DNA of 64,000 nucleotides from Nocardioides agri (lineage in GTDB: Bacteria > Actinomycetota > Actinomycetes > Propionibacteriales > Nocardioidaceae), in the NCBI RefSeq assembly GCF_013778305.1, contig NZ_JACEIC010000002.1, positions 186,001 to 250,000 on the forward strand, read 5' to 3'. This document shows positions 1 to 9,811 of the stretch, piece by piece. The notes under the pieces were generated by a model. That model had not been told where the DNA came from and made no database searches. It saw nothing but the letters and a program-made list of their open reading frames with translations. The translations under genes and the position numbers were made by a program. How positions within the stretch are numbered: the stretch's first letter is position 1; every line of letters starts with the position of its first letter.

Positions 1-2350
1 TGGCCTTGAACGCCTGGGCGAGCGGCTCGCGGGCGTTGGCGAACTGGTCGGTGCCGAACAGGATGTCGGACTGCCCGACCGGCGAGACCTTGTCGACCTG
101 GTAGATGAACGCCGGTCGGATGACGTCCTGCTCGCCGACGGCCGTCGCGGTCAGCGCCTCGCCCGGGCTCTTGACGTAGGCCCACTTCTGCTCGCCGGCC
201 GCGTTGTTGATGATCTGGACGATGCGGGCCAGCGCGTCGTCGCGGTTGGTCTCACCGGGGAGCTTGATCGAGTTCTCGACCTCCTCGAGGCCGATGACGT
301 CGGCGTCGAGCGCGTTGATCGCGTGGGAGAGCTTCTCCTCCTGGCGCGCCAGGCTCGCGGCGGTCGCCGCGCCCCGCGGGCCGCGGCCGTCGTTCTGGTT
401 GGCCTCGTTGGTCTCGGTGTCCGGGTCGTCCTGCAGCCGGACGCCGCACGAGTTGTTGCCGATCCGGTTGCTCTGGCGGTCGGTGTAGTAGGTGCAGAAC
501 GTGTCGAGCGGCGGGTTCTGCGCCGGACCGGCGGCCGCGTAGGCCTCGCCGGTGGTGTTGAAGTAGTTGAGCACGTTGAAGGTGGCGATCTTGAGGTCGC
601 CGCCCACCGGGCGCGGGGCCAGGTTGTCGGCCCGGGTGTCCTCGAAGGTCGCGACCTCGGCACCGGTGCCGGTCACCTGGTGCGTGGGCTGGAACTTCCA
701 GGTGTTGTTGCGCCAGTCGAGCACGACCGGACCGGTGAAGGTCACGGCGGCCCCGACCCGCACGGCGTTGGTCGGCGACAGCCACGGCACCGGGATCGCC
801 TTGGTCGTCTGGTTCTGCAGGAAGTTGGTGGTCGCGCCGTCGTCGAGCACGACCGCGCGGGCGGCGTTCTCGTCCTTGATCGCGTTGATCGCGGCCAGGT
901 CGTGCGGGGAGGCGTACTCGCTCCACTGGCGCAGCGGGGTGTCGCCGGTGGCGAGGCCGATCTCGGCGTACTGGTTGGTGCTGTAGCTGTTGGTGACCGT
1001 GAAGTCGTCGGTCGGGGCGAGCAGCTCGCCCTCGCGGGCCTCGCGGCCCGCGGCGGTGGTCGGGTAGGCGATGTGCCGCGGCTCGACGGTGCCGAGCGAG
1101 GTGCCGAGCTCGCCGACCGCGCTGGCCGAGGTCGGCACGATCTGGGTCAGGTCGAAGAACTCCGCGACCGGGCCGGTGACCCGCACGGAGTCACCGACGT
1201 CGACGCCGGCGGGGATGTTGTTGTTGCCGCTGCCGGCGTAGACGAAGATGCCGTCCGAGGCACCCTCGGTGTCGGCACCCGGGTCCTGGACGTACATGCC
1301 GTTGAAGCCGCCGTCGGCGTACCGCGCGGTGACGACGCCCTCGACGGAGACGACCTTCGAGCCGCTGCCGTTGCCGGTGGCGGGCGCGTACGGCGAGCGC
1401 GCGCCGTCGCCCTGGATCTCGGCGATCGGGGTGATGTCCGGGGCCTGGTCGATGACCATCTGGAAGCTGACGCTGTCGGTGCCGCTCGCGCCGTCCGTCA
1501 CCGTCGCGGTCACCGGGAACGTGCCGGCCTGCGTGGGCGTGCCGGACACGGCGCCCGCGTTGGTCGCGGTCACGCCGGTGGGGAGGCCGCTGACGCTCCA
1601 GGTGTACGGCGGGGTGCCGCCCGAGGCCTGGAGGTTGAAGCCCACGATGCTCATGCCGACGATGCCGGTCTTGTCGCCGGGCGAGGTGGCGTCGAGCGGG
1701 GTGGTGACGACCGTGGCGGGCGTCGGGCTCGGGTCGGTCAGGGTGAGGTCGGCGGCGTTGTTGTCGGTGTCGACGCCACCGGGCGCGCGACTGATCGACT
1801 TCGAGGTCGTCCCCGCGACGGTCGCGACGGCACCCTCGAACGTCGACGAGCCGCTGGCAGCGACCATGTCGACGATGTTGGCCGCGCCGGCGACGTTGCC
1901 GTTGACCGTGCCGGCCGGGAACTGGGCGGAGGCCGTCGTCAGGAAGACCTGACCGCCCGCGGCGGCGAGGTTGAGCGCCGGGGACGCGACGTGGTCGGGG
2001 GTCGGGAGTGCCGTGCCGTTGGCGCCGGCCGCGCTCGCCTGGACGAGGAAGGTCGAGTGCGGCGGGACCGACTTCGCGCCGGGCAGCGCCGCGACGCCGC
2101 CGTACGAGTTGGCGGCCGAGCGGTAGTGGAGGTAGAGCCCGGTGAGCGGGATCGCCGCTGCCGTCGGGTTGTAGAGCTCGATGTAGTCGGCGTTCTTCAG
2201 CGCGCCGTTGTTGCCGCCGGCGCCGTAGACCTCGTTGATGACCAGGCCGGTGCCCGCGGGGTTGGCGGACGCGGGCGCGGAGGGGATGAGCAGGCCGCTG
2301 GCGGCCAGCGCCAGGACGGCGAGTGGAACGAGACGCTGGGGGGCACGCAT
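1..2350 (-). CDS. Secreted ExeM/NucH-type endonuclease with lamin-tail domain (3' end outside window)
   Basis: Open frame from ATG at 2350 to the window edge, so the C-terminus is missing. The protein starts with a Sec signal peptide (about residues 1-29, ending near APASAN). A lamin-tail-like domain follows (VINEVYGAGGN, residues about 35-150), then a putative Ig-like segment (PPYTWSVSGLPTG), an OB-like region (VSVEGVVTARYADG) and the start of an endonuclease/exonuclease/phosphatase domain near residue 580 (LKIATFNVLNYFNT, then ALDADVIGLEEVEN). This order is typical of the ExeM/NucH extracellular nuclease family, which degrades DNA outside the cell. The active-site His and Asp near the C-terminus lie beyond the window. 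It stands alone, 240 bases from pgsA. Confidence 0.85.
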   Translation of the reverse strand, partial: MRAPQRLVPLAVLALAASGLLIPSAPASANPAGTGLVINEVYGAGGNNGALKNADYIELYNPTAAAIPLTGLYLHYRSAANSYGGVAALPGAKSVPPHSTFLVQASAAGANGTALPTPDHVASPALNLAAAGGQVFLTTASAQFPAGTVNGNVAGAANIVDMVAASGSSTFEGAVATVAGTTSKSISRAPGGVDTDNNAADLTLTDPSPTPATVVTTPLDATSPGDKTGIVGMSIVGFNLQASGGTPPYTWSVSGLPTGVTATNAGAVSGTPTQAGTFPVTATVTDGASGTDSVSFQMVIDQAPDITPIAEIQGDGARSPYAPATGNGSGSKVVSVEGVVTARYADGGFNGMYVQDPGADTEGASDGIFVYAGSGNNNIPAGVDVGDSVRVTGPVAEFFDLTQIVPTSASAVGELGTSLGTVEPRHIAYPTTAAGREAREGELLAPTDDFTVTNSYSTNQYAEIGLATGDTPLRQWSEYASPHDLAAINAIKDENAARAVVLDDGATTNFLQNQTTKAIPVPWLSPTNAVRVGAAVTFTGPVVLDWRNNTWKFQPTHQVTGTGAEVATFEDTRADNLAPRPVGGDLKIATFNVLNYFNTTGEAYAAAGPAQNPPLDTFCTYYTDRQSNRIGNNSCGVRLQDDPDTETNEANQNDGRGPRGAATAASLARQEEKLSHAINALDADVIGLEEVENSIKLPGETNRDDALARIVQIINNAAGEQKWAYVKSPGEALTATAVGEQDVIRPAFIYQVDKVSPVGQSDILFGTDQFANAREPLAQAFKA

Positions 2351-2590
2351 GACGTGGGCACTCCGAAGGGTTGGCGAACTGGGCGTGAGCGGCGCCCCGA
2401 ACCACGCCGGGAGAGCGTCACGTCCAGGCCGAGAACCGCGCAGGCGTTCCGAGGCCTGGTCCGCGAAGGGGAAGGGCTCCGGCTGACCGAGGTGAACGAA
2501 ACCTAACCCCGAAACGGCCGTCTCTTGCAAGAGTTCGGGTGAACAAGTTGTTACAGCACCGTGCCGATCACCCAGATGGATGAAGCCGGG
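2351..2590. other. Intergenic region between pgsA and the nuclease gene
   Basis: 240 bases with no plausible gene. It must hold the nuclease promoter. It contains a perfect 12-base palindrome CTCTTGCAAGAG (2522-2533) and two reverse-strand GTTCACC-type 11-mers (2487-2497 and 2534-2544) that resemble single units of an actinobacterial PHO box. The units are 47 bases apart, not in the usual adjacent direct repeat, so PhoP control is only a hypothesis. Confidence 0.35.
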
Positions 2591-3199
2591 CTAGCCCCGC
2601 AGGCTGGCGCGCTGCTTCCAGACGTCGCGGAAGAACTCCCAGCCCGACCACAGCGTGAGGGCGACGGCGATCGCGAGGCAGGCCTGGGCCAGGTAGAAGA
2701 TCACCTCGCCGGGCACCTCGAGCGCGGCGGGCAGGTCGGGGTCGCGCAGCGGCAGGCACAGCGTGGCGAGGGCGACCGCCTGGAACGTGGTCTTGATCTT
2801 GCCGAGGTCCTTCGCGGCGATCACGACCTTCTTCAGCACCGAGAGCCGCAGCAGGGTGACGCTCCACTCGCGCAGCAGCACGACGATCGTCACCCACCAC
2901 CAGATGTCGCCGACGATCGAGAGGCCGATGAAGGCCATGCCGGTGACCGCCTTGTCAGCGATCGGGTCGGCGATCTTGCCGAAGTCGGTGATCAGGTTGT
3001 GCTTGCGGGCCAGGTCACCGTCGATCTTGTCGGTGATCATCGCGGCCACGAAGATCGCGAACGACACGCAGCGCCAGGTGATCGACTCCCCGCCGTCGAC
3101 GAGCAGCGCCCAGGCGAAGAACGGGACGGAGATGATCCGCACCGTCGTGAGGACGTTGGGGACGTTCCAGTTGCTCGGCTGCGCCTCCAGCTCGGTCAT
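2591..3199 (-). CDS. pgsA: CDP-diacylglycerol--glycerol-3-phosphate 3-phosphatidyltransferase
   Basis: 202 residues, a normal length for PgsA. This membrane enzyme makes phosphatidylglycerol phosphate, the precursor of phosphatidylglycerol and cardiolipin. The CDP-alcohol phosphotransferase signature DG-x2-AR-x8-G-x3-D-x3-D is complete (DGDLARKHN, then GKIADPIAD), and several hydrophobic helices surround it. ATG at 3199 overlaps the rimO stop by one base (TGATG), so translation is coupled to rimO. The rimO-pgsA pair is common in actinobacteria. Confidence 0.95.
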   Translation of the reverse strand: MTELEAQPSNWNVPNVLTTVRIISVPFFAWALLVDGGESITWRCVSFAIFVAAMITDKIDGDLARKHNLITDFGKIADPIADKAVTGMAFIGLSIVGDIWWWVTIVVLLREWSVTLLRLSVLKKVVIAAKDLGKIKTTFQAVALATLCLPLRDPDLPAALEVPGEVIFYLAQACLAIAVALTLWSGWEFFRDVWKQRASLRG

Positions 3200-4602
3200 C
3201 ACAGCACCCGAGCGTAGAGGTCCGCGCCCTCGGACTCGACGACCACCGCGCGGACCAGGTCGCCGACCTCGGCCGTCGCGCCGAGCAGGTAGGTCGAGCC
3301 GTCGACCTCGGGGCCCTGGTGGGCGGCCCGGCCCTCGACGTCGCCGTCGGGACCGACTGCCTCGACCAGCACCTCGACCTCCTCGCCGATCCGCTCGGCG
3401 GCGCGCTGGTTGGTGAGCTCCTCGACCAGCGTGGTCACGTGCTCCACCCGGGCGCGCACCTCGTCGTCGTCGAGCTTGCCGTCGTACGTCGCCGCCTCGG
3501 TGCCGTCCTCGTCGGAGTACCCGAAGACGCCGGTGACGTCGAGCCGCGCCGCGACGAGGAAGTCGCACAGCGTCTCCAGCTCCTCCTCGGTCTCCCCCGG
3601 GAACCCGACGATCACGTTGCTGCGGACCCCGGCGGCCGGCGCGTGCCCGCGCACCTGCTCGAGCAGCCCCAGGAAGCTGTCGGGGTCGCCGAAGCGGCGC
3701 ATCCGGCGCAGCACGGTGGCGCTCGCGTGCTGGAACGACAGGTCGAAGTACGGCGTGACGCCGGGCGTGCCGGCGATCGTCTGGACCAGCCCGGGGCGGG
3801 TCTCGGCGGGCTGGAGGTAGGACACCCGGACCCGGTGCACACCCTCGACGGCGGCCAGCTCGGGCAGGAGCGTCTCGAGCAGCCGCAGGTCTCCGAGGTC
3901 CTTGCCGTAGGACGTGGAGTTCTCGCTGACCAGGAACAGCTCGCGCACGCCCTGCTCCCCCAGCCAGCGCGCCTCCTGGAGCACGTCGCTGGGACGGCGG
4001 CTGACGAAGGAGCCGCGGAAGGACGGGATCGCGCAGAAGGAGCACCGTCGGTCGCAGCCGCTGGCGAGCTTGAGCGAGGCCGTCGGGCCGGCGTCGAGGC
4101 GGCGGCGCAGGGACGCCGGCCCCGACGCGTGGCCGGGCACCGGCGCCGTCGAGAGCGCGCGCTCGACGGGCGTGATCGGCAGCAGCAGCCGGCGGTCCTG
4201 CGGGACGTGCGCCTCGTGGGTCTCGCCGGCCATGATCGAGCGCAGCCGGTCGGCGATGTCGGGGTAGTCGTCGAAGCCGAGCACCGCGTCGGCCTCGGGC
4301 AGCGACTCGGCGAGCTCCTTGCCGTAGCGCTCGGCCATGCAGCCGACAGCGACGACCGCCTGCGGGCGGCCGCTGGCCTTGAGATCGGCGGCCTCGAGCA
4401 GCGTGTCGACCGAGTCCTTCTTCGCCGACTCGACGAACCCGCAGGTGTTCACGACCACGGTGTCGGCGTCCTCGGGATCGGCGACCAGCCGGAAGCCGCC
4501 CGCCTCGAGCCGGCCCGCCAGCTCCTCGGAGTCGACCTCGTTGCGGGCGCACCCGAGGGTGACCATGGCGACCGAGAGGAGTTCCTGCGCGTTGCTCGTC
4601 AT
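3199..4602 (-). CDS. rimO: Ribosomal protein S12 methylthiotransferase RimO
   Basis: 467 residues. A radical-SAM enzyme that adds a methylthio group to a conserved Asp of ribosomal protein S12. The N-terminal UPF0004 domain has its three cluster cysteines (about C18, C54, C88: LGCARNE, NTCGFVE, VGCMAER). The radical-SAM CxxxCxxC is at about C183/C187/C190 ([13 protein letters not shown]). A TRAM domain closes the protein. ATG at 4602 has no clear Shine-Dalgarno; a GATACT -10-like element lies 9 bases upstream, so the leader is very short or absent. Confidence 0.95.
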   Translation of the reverse strand: MTSNAQELLSVAMVTLGCARNEVDSEELAGRLEAGGFRLVADPEDADTVVVNTCGFVESAKKDSVDTLLEAADLKASGRPQAVVAVGCMAERYGKELAESLPEADAVLGFDDYPDIADRLRSIMAGETHEAHVPQDRRLLLPITPVERALSTAPVPGHASGPASLRRRLDAGPTASLKLASGCDRRCSFCAIPSFRGSFVSRRPSDVLQEARWLGEQGVRELFLVSENSTSYGKDLGDLRLLETLLPELAAVEGVHRVRVSYLQPAETRPGLVQTIAGTPGVTPYFDLSFQHASATVLRRMRRFGDPDSFLGLLEQVRGHAPAAGVRSNVIVGFPGETEEELETLCDFLVAARLDVTGVFGYSDEDGTEAATYDGKLDDDEVRARVEHVTTLVEELTNQRAAERIGEEVEVLVEAVGPDGDVEGRAAHQGPEVDGSTYLLGATAEVGDLVRAVVVESEGADLYARVL

Positions 4603-4651
4603 AACCGAGCAAGTATCCCGCGCCGGCGCGCGGGCGCCTACTCGACGGACC

Positions 4652-5044
4652 TCAGGCCGACTTCACGGCGAGCACCGGGCAGTGCGCGCCGAGCAGGATC
4701 CGCTGCGCGACGCTGCCCATGATCAGCTTGCCGACGGGCGTACGGCGCCGCAGCCCCAGCACGATCAGCGCCGCGTCCACCTCGGCGGCGGCCTCGAGCA
4801 CCTGGTCGCCGACGTCGGCGCCGACCGACTGGCGCACGTCGTACGCCAGGCCGGCCTCGTCGAGCTCGGCCCGCACCCCGGCCAGGTCGTCGTCGGTCGC
4901 GAACCTGTCGTCGACCAGTGCGTCGCCGCGGGAGGCGTTGACGACGAGGAGCCCGAGCCCCCGCAGCCGGGCCTCGGCCACGGCGTGCACGAGGGCCGCG
5001 CGACCGTAGTCGTCCGGGGACCAGGCCACCACGATCCGGCTCAT
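4652..5044 (-). CDS. Universal stress protein (UspA fold)
   Basis: 130 residues, one Usp domain. It begins [17 protein letters not shown] and ends with a nucleotide-loop-like stretch ([15 protein letters not shown]) followed by CPVLAVKSA, as in UspA proteins that bind ATP or AMP. ATG at 5044 overlaps the tctA stop (ATGA), so it is the fourth gene of tctCBA-usp and should be made with the transporter. Its role there is not known from sequence. A link between carboxylate uptake and energy state is an inference. Confidence 0.88.
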   Translation of the reverse strand: MSRIVVAWSPDDYGRAALVHAVAEARLRGLGLLVVNASRGDALVDDRFATDDDLAGVRAELDEAGLAYDVRQSVGADVGDQVLEAAAEVDAALIVLGLRRRTPVGKLIMGSVAQRILLGAHCPVLAVKSA

Positions 5045-6582
5045 CGGCCCACCCTCTCGTCGTCCTGCGCGGCTCGGGCGACCTCGGCCGCCGGGGTGTC
5101 GAGGTCGGGCCGGACCCGCTTGACCACGATCGGCACCACGACCACCAGGGCCGTCAGCACGTAGACCGCGACAGCGAGCGGCTCGCTCCACAGCCCGGAC
5201 AGGTCACCGTCGGAGATCGTCAGCGCCTCGCGCAGCTTGAGCTCCATGATCGGCCCGAGGATGACGCCGAGGATCAGGGGCAGCACCGGGAGCCCGAAGC
5301 GCCGCATCGCCAGTCCCAGCAGGCCGAAGGCCAGCAGCAGGAAGACGTCGAAGGCGTCCTGGTTGGCGGCGAAGGCGCCGAGGCAGGCGAAGAAGAGGAT
5401 GCCGGCGTAGAGCTGCGGTCGCGGGATCCGGAGCAGCTTGGCCCACAGCGGCGCGAGCGGCAGGTTGAGCACCAGCAGCAGCGTGTTGCCGATGAGCAGG
5501 CTGGCGAGCAGCGTCCACACGAGGTCCGACTGCTCGGTCATCAGCTGCGGCCCGGGCTGGATGCCGTAGCTCGTCAGCGCCGCCAGCATCACCGAGGCCG
5601 TGGCGGTGACCGGGATGCCCATCGCGAGCAGCGGCACGAACATCCCGGCCGCCGAGGCGTTGTTGGCCGCCTCCGGTCCGGCGACGCCCTCGATCGCCCC
5701 CTTGCCGAACTCGTCGCGGTGGCGGGAGAGCCGACGCTCGGTCACGTAGGAGAGGAACGTCGGGATCTCGGCGCCGCCCGCGGGGATCGCGCCGAACGGG
5801 AAGCCGTACGCCGTGCCGCGCAGCCACGGCCTCCAGGACCGGCTCCAGTCCTCGCGGCCCATCCACGGCCGCCCGACGGGGATCACCTGCAGCGGCTTGC
5901 GCCGCAGGTGGGCGGCGACCCAGAAGGCCTCGCCGAGCGCGAAGATGCCGACCGCGACGGCCACGATCTCCAGCGGGTCGCGCAGCTGAGCCACGCCGAG
6001 GTCGAGCCGGGCCTGGCCCGTGTTGAGGTCGAGCCCGACCAGGCCGATGGTCAGGCCGAGGAAGAGCGAGAGGAAGCCGCGCACCTTCGATGAGCCGAGC
6101 ATCGTCGTGGTCATCACCAGGGCGAACAGCAGGATCGCGAAGTACGACGGGGCGCCGATCGTGACCGCGAACTCGGCCAGCATCGGCGCGAAGAACGCGA
6201 CCAGGAGGGTGCCGATGGTGCCGGCGATGAACGACCCGATGGCCGCGGTCGCGAGGGCCTGTGCCGCTCGGCCGGCCTTGGCCATCTTGTTGCCCTCGAG
6301 CGCCGTCATCACCGACGCGGACTCCCCTGGTGTGTTCAGCAGGATCGACGTGGTCGAGCCGCCGTACATGCCGCCGTAGTAGATGCCGGCGAACATGATG
6401 AAGGCCGAGGTCGGCTCCAGGCTGTAGGTCACGGGCAGCAGCAGGGCCACCGCCATCGCCGGGCCGATGCCGGGCAGGACGCCGACGAAGGTGCCGAGCA
6501 GGACGCCGATCGCGGCGTAGAGCAGGTTCTCGGGCGTGGCCGCGGACTGCAGGCCGCCGAGCAGGAGGTCGAGGTCGCCCAT
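5041..6582 (-). CDS. tctA: Tripartite tricarboxylate transporter, large membrane subunit TctA
   Basis: 513 residues, about 11-12 hydrophobic segments, with the TctA hallmark loops ([17 protein letters not shown] near residue 35; [16 protein letters not shown]; second-half [15 protein letters not shown]). It forms the secondary, cation-driven channel of the TTT uptake system together with TctB and the binding protein TctC. The ATG at 6582 overlaps the tctB stop by one base (TGATG). The open frame extends much further upstream, but that part is a tctB shadow. Confidence 0.95.
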   Translation of the reverse strand: MGDLDLLLGGLQSAATPENLLYAAIGVLLGTFVGVLPGIGPAMAVALLLPVTYSLEPTSAFIMFAGIYYGGMYGGSTTSILLNTPGESASVMTALEGNKMAKAGRAAQALATAAIGSFIAGTIGTLLVAFFAPMLAEFAVTIGAPSYFAILLFALVMTTTMLGSSKVRGFLSLFLGLTIGLVGLDLNTGQARLDLGVAQLRDPLEIVAVAVGIFALGEAFWVAAHLRRKPLQVIPVGRPWMGREDWSRSWRPWLRGTAYGFPFGAIPAGGAEIPTFLSYVTERRLSRHRDEFGKGAIEGVAGPEAANNASAAGMFVPLLAMGIPVTATASVMLAALTSYGIQPGPQLMTEQSDLVWTLLASLLIGNTLLLVLNLPLAPLWAKLLRIPRPQLYAGILFFACLGAFAANQDAFDVFLLLAFGLLGLAMRRFGLPVLPLILGVILGPIMELKLREALTISDGDLSGLWSEPLAVAVYVLTALVVVVPIVVKRVRPDLDTPAAEVARAAQDDERVGR

Positions 6583-7103
6583 CAGAGGATCCCGTCCAGG
6601 ATGCCGGCGCTGAGCGGGATGCCGAGGCCGACGTAGAAGGCGTACCAGCTGAGGACCGACAGCACGACGCCGACGATCACGTCGCGGACGAGGGTCCGGC
6701 TGCCCAGGGCCCAGGTCGAGCCGGCGAAGAGGATCGCGCCGCTGATCGCCCAGCCGAGGAAGCCGACGGTGGCGATCGTGAGCCCGACGATGCCGACCAG
6801 CTTGGCGACCGTCGCCCAGTCGGCGCGGGCGTCGAGGTCGACGTCCTCGCCGCCCTCGGCCTCGGGCAGGTCGCCGCGGAGGGCGGCGACGACCAGCAGC
6901 GCGCTGGTGACCAGCAGCCCGGTGCCGATGGCGTAGGGGAAGAGCCGCGGCCCGACCGGGTCCGCGAAGCCGACCTGGAGGGTGCTGGCGTCGTAGATCG
7001 TGTAGGCGCCGACGACGGCGGTGACCGCCGCCAGGCCGATCTGGGCGAGGTCGCGCCGCGGCGCGGTGCTCGGGCTCGTACCCGGATGCGTCGTGCTGCT
7101 CAT
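6582..7103 (-). CDS. tctB: Tripartite tricarboxylate transporter, small membrane subunit TctB
   Basis: 173 residues with four predicted membrane segments and a short polar loop around residue 75, the usual TctB layout. It is the small, poorly conserved membrane partner of TctA. The start overlaps tctC by four bases (ATGA) and the stop overlaps tctA, which fixes the gene order tctC-tctB-tctA. Recognition rests on size, topology and position more than on motifs. Confidence 0.88.
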   Translation of the reverse strand: MSSTTHPGTSPSTAPRRDLAQIGLAAVTAVVGAYTIYDASTLQVGFADPVGPRLFPYAIGTGLLVTSALLVVAALRGDLPEAEGGEDVDLDARADWATVAKLVGIVGLTIATVGFLGWAISGAILFAGSTWALGSRTLVRDVIVGVVLSVLSWYAFYVGLGIPLSAGILDGIL

Positions 7104-8110
7104 ATGAGTCCCAGCTCCTCGAGGGTCGAAGCGACACGGTCGTCCTGCTCCTGCAGGAAGGTGCTGAAGTCGTCACCGGTCTTGAAGGCGTCGGTCCAGC
7201 CGTACTTCTCCAGGGCCTGCTGCCACTCAGGGCTGTCGTGCATCTCCTGGAGGTAGGCGATCAGCTCGTCGCGGCGCTCGTCGGAGATGCCCGGCGGTGC
7301 GAGCACCCCGCGCCAGTTGACGAAGACCAGGTCGACGCCGGACTCGGTCAGGGTCGGGATGTCCTGGAACGGCTCGCTCTCGAGTCGCTCCTCCCCCGAG
7401 ACCGCGAGGGCGCGCAGCTCACCCGACTCGATCTGGCCCTCGAACTCGCCGAGGCCCGAGAAGCCGACCTGGATCTTCTCGCCGATCAGCGCGCTGGTGA
7501 GCGGGCCGCCCCCGTCGTACGGCACGTAGAGGACGTCCTTGGGGTCGATACCGACGGTCTCCGCGAGCTGCATCGGGAAGAGGTGGTCCGGCCCGCCGGG
7601 CGACGAGCCGCCACCGACGGCGATCGAGTGCGGGTCCTTCTTCCAGGCGGCGAGGAAGTCGTCGACGGTCTCGTACGGCGAGTCCGCGGGCACCAGGATG
7701 CCCTCCTGGTCCTCGATCAGCTGGGCCAGCGGCGTGGCGTCGTGGACCCGGTCCTCGAGGCCGAAGGAGTAGAGCGAGCCGACCACGCCGAGACCGACGG
7801 TCATCATCGTGTGCTCGTCGCCCTCGGCGCCCATCAGCCGGGTCATCGCGACGGAGCCGCCGGCGCCGAGGATGTTGGTGACCTCGAAGTTGCCGCCGGT
7901 GACGTCCTCCTGCTCCATGACCGAGACCGCGGCCCGTCCGGTCTGGTCGTAGCCGCCGCCCGCGCTGTTGGGGATCCACATCGCGATGTCCTTGTTGTCC
8001 TCGCCGCGGGTGACGCCGCAGGAGGACAGCGCCGCGGTCAGCGCCAGGCCCGTGAGGGCGGCGACGACGGCACGTGCCGGCCGGCGTCGGTCTGGCGATG
8101 GGGTGGCCAT
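7100..8110 (-). CDS. tctC: Tripartite tricarboxylate transporter substrate-binding lipoprotein TctC
   Basis: 336 residues. Lipoprotein signal with lipobox LSSC (C31), so it is anchored to the outer face of the membrane as expected for a Gram-positive binding protein. The mature part shows Bug/TctC features ([47 protein letters not shown]). It captures a di- or tricarboxylate for TctAB. The substrate cannot be read from sequence. GAGAGGAG lies just upstream of ATG. It is first in tctCBA-usp and divergent from a carboxylate-type two-component system that probably controls it. Confidence 0.93.
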   Translation of the reverse strand: MATPSPDRRRPARAVVAALTGLALTAALSSCGVTRGEDNKDIAMWIPNSAGGGYDQTGRAAVSVMEQEDVTGGNFEVTNILGAGGSVAMTRLMGAEGDEHTMMTVGLGVVGSLYSFGLEDRVHDATPLAQLIEDQEGILVPADSPYETVDDFLAAWKKDPHSIAVGGGSSPGGPDHLFPMQLAETVGIDPKDVLYVPYDGGGPLTSALIGEKIQVGFSGLGEFEGQIESGELRALAVSGEERLESEPFQDIPTLTESGVDLVFVNWRGVLAPPGISDERRDELIAYLQEMHDSPEWQQALEKYGWTDAFKTGDDFSTFLQEQDDRVASTLEELGLI

Positions 8111-8128
8111 GTCAGGCTCCTCTCGGTG

Positions 8129-8144
8129 GATCGGAGTCCCGATC
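8129..8144. promoter_or_regulatory. Palindrome in the tctC / sensor-kinase divergent region
   Basis: Perfect inverted repeat GATCGG-AGTC-CCGATC in the 90-base gap between the divergent tctC and sensor-kinase genes. Its position suits an operator for the adjacent CitB-like response regulator, but no binding consensus is known to me for this protein. Confidence 0.4.
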
Positions 8145-8200
8145 GTTCACCTACCCTGTGGCGGCCGTCACCCTTCACCAAGCAATGGAGGTTGTGGAAC

Positions 8201-9811
8201 TTGTGGTCCCGCCCGCGCCTGCCTCGCCCGCGCACGCTGGCCGGGCAGTTCCTCGCGCTCCAGGCGGTGCTGCTGCTGCTCGTCGTGGCGGTGACCAGCG
8301 TGGTGTCCTTCCGGCAGAGCGACGCCGACTTCCGTGACTCCCGGGGCGCCCGGCTGCGTGCGAGCGCGGAGAACCTCGCCAGCACCCAGCCCGTGCAGGT
8401 CGGCGTGGGCAACGGCAGCCAGCAGCGCGCGCTGACCTTCTACGCCCAGCAGCGCCAGGACGACACGGGCGCCACCGCCGTCCACCTGGTCGGCCCCGGC
8501 GACAGCATCGTGGTGTCGACCGACCCGACCCGGGTCGGCGACGAGATCGACCTCGGTCCGGGCGTGTCCGACGGCCGCGCGTGGACCGGCGACCTCGACG
8601 ACAGGGGGCAGCGGGCGATCGCCGCCGAGGTGCCGATCATCGGCATCCAGCGAGGGGTCGACGCCGGCGAGGTGGTCGGGGCCGTGGTCGTCACCGAGCG
8701 CTACCCGTCGCTGGCCGAGCGGTTGCGGCAGACCCTGCCCGACCTGCTGTCCTTCCTCGCCGTGGGGCTCACGCTCGGCCTGGTCGGCGCCTGGCTGCTC
8801 GCGCGGCTCATCAAGCGGCGCACCCGCGGGCTGGAGCCCGCCGAGATTGCCGACCTCGCCGACCAGCGCGAGGCCCTGCTCACCTCGCTGCGCGAGGGCG
8901 TCCTGGCGGTCAACGAGTCCGGCACCGTCACGCTGCTGAGCGAGAGCGCCCGCGCGCTGCTCGACCTGCCTCCCGACAGCCAGGGCCGCCTCCTCGCCGA
9001 CCTCGACCTGCCGCTGCGGGTGCTCGAGCTGCTGATCGGCGACGACGACGTGCACGACGCGGTGGCCGTGGTCGGCGGCCGGGTGCTGGTGCTCAACAGC
9101 AACCGGGTGGTGCAGAACGGCCGCCCCGCCGGCACGGTCACGACCCTGCGCGACCGCACCGAGCTGCTCGCCCTGCAGAGCCAGCTCAGCGCCCGCGAGA
9201 GCGTGACCGAGACGCTCCGCGCGCAGACCCACGAGTTCGCCAACCAGCTGCACACGATCTCCGGCCTCCTCGAGCTCGAGGAGTACGACGAGGCCGGTCG
9301 CCTGATCGGCACCCTCACGCGACGCCGGGCGGCGATCAGCGACTTCGTGCTCGAGCGGGTCGAGGACCCGGCGGTCGCCGCGATGCTGGTCGCGAAGACC
9401 AGCCTGGCCGCCGAGCGCCGGGTCGAGCTCGCGCTCAGCCCCGACAGCCGGCTCCCGCGGCTCGCGCCCGACCTGTCGGCCGACCTCGGGACGGTGCTCG
9501 GCAACCTGGTCGACAACGCCGTCGACGCCGCGGCCGGCGCGGACGCCGCACGCGTCGACGTACGGCTCACGAGCGACGGCGGCGACGCGGTCGTCCAGGT
9601 CGCCGACTCCGGCCCGGGAGTGCCCGGCGAGCGCATCGACGACATCTTCGAGCGCGGCTTCAGCACCAAGCCCAGCGACGCCAGCGGACGCGGGGTCGGA
9701 CTGGCCCTCGTGCAGGTCGTCTGCGAGCGCCGGGGCGGGTCGGTGTCGGTGCACAATGACGACGGCGCGGTCTTCACCGCGCGGCTGCCCATGACCGAGG
9801 ACCACGGATGA
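8201..9811 (+). CDS. CitA/DcuS-type sensor histidine kinase
   Basis: 536 residues. TM helix about 18-36, an extracytoplasmic sensor domain (about 40-180), second TM (about 183-203), PAS (about 225-320), then a kinase core. The phospho-acceptor His is H344 in THEFANQLHTISGLLEL, the signature of the CitA/DcuS carboxylate-sensor family. N-box NLVDNAVDAA and G-boxes (GVGLALV) are present. Start is unusual: I choose TTG at 8201 because GGAGG (8187-8191) lies 9 bases upstream; TTG at 8192 is in frame but too close. The stop overlaps the regulator gene (ATGA). It probably senses a di/tricarboxylate and controls the divergent tctCBA. Confidence 0.9.
   Translation: MWSRPRLPRPRTLAGQFLALQAVLLLLVVAVTSVVSFRQSDADFRDSRGARLRASAENLASTQPVQVGVGNGSQQRALTFYAQQRQDDTGATAVHLVGPGDSIVVSTDPTRVGDEIDLGPGVSDGRAWTGDLDDRGQRAIAAEVPIIGIQRGVDAGEVVGAVVVTERYPSLAERLRQTLPDLLSFLAVGLTLGLVGAWLLARLIKRRTRGLEPAEIADLADQREALLTSLREGVLAVNESGTVTLLSESARALLDLPPDSQGRLLADLDLPLRVLELLIGDDDVHDAVAVVGGRVLVLNSNRVVQNGRPAGTVTTLRDRTELLALQSQLSARESVTETLRAQTHEFANQLHTISGLLELEEYDEAGRLIGTLTRRRAAISDFVLERVEDPAVAAMLVAKTSLAAERRVELALSPDSRLPRLAPDLSADLGTVLGNLVDNAVDAAAGADAARVDVRLTSDGGDAVVQVADSGPGVPGERIDDIFERGFSTKPSDASGRGVGLALVQVVCERRGGSVSVHNDDGAVFTARLPMTEDHG

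Noticed and set aside
323..2506. Long forward open frame (727 codons) opposite the nuclease gene
   Set aside because: Arg/Gly/Val-rich, low-complexity protein that mirrors the reverse-strand gene. It has no recognisable domain and no ribosome site, as is usual for shadows in high-GC DNA.
2591..4612. Single frame covering both rimO and pgsA
   Set aside because: The upstream part is an Arg-rich shadow of rimO. Only the last 202 codons are pgsA, starting at ATG 3199.
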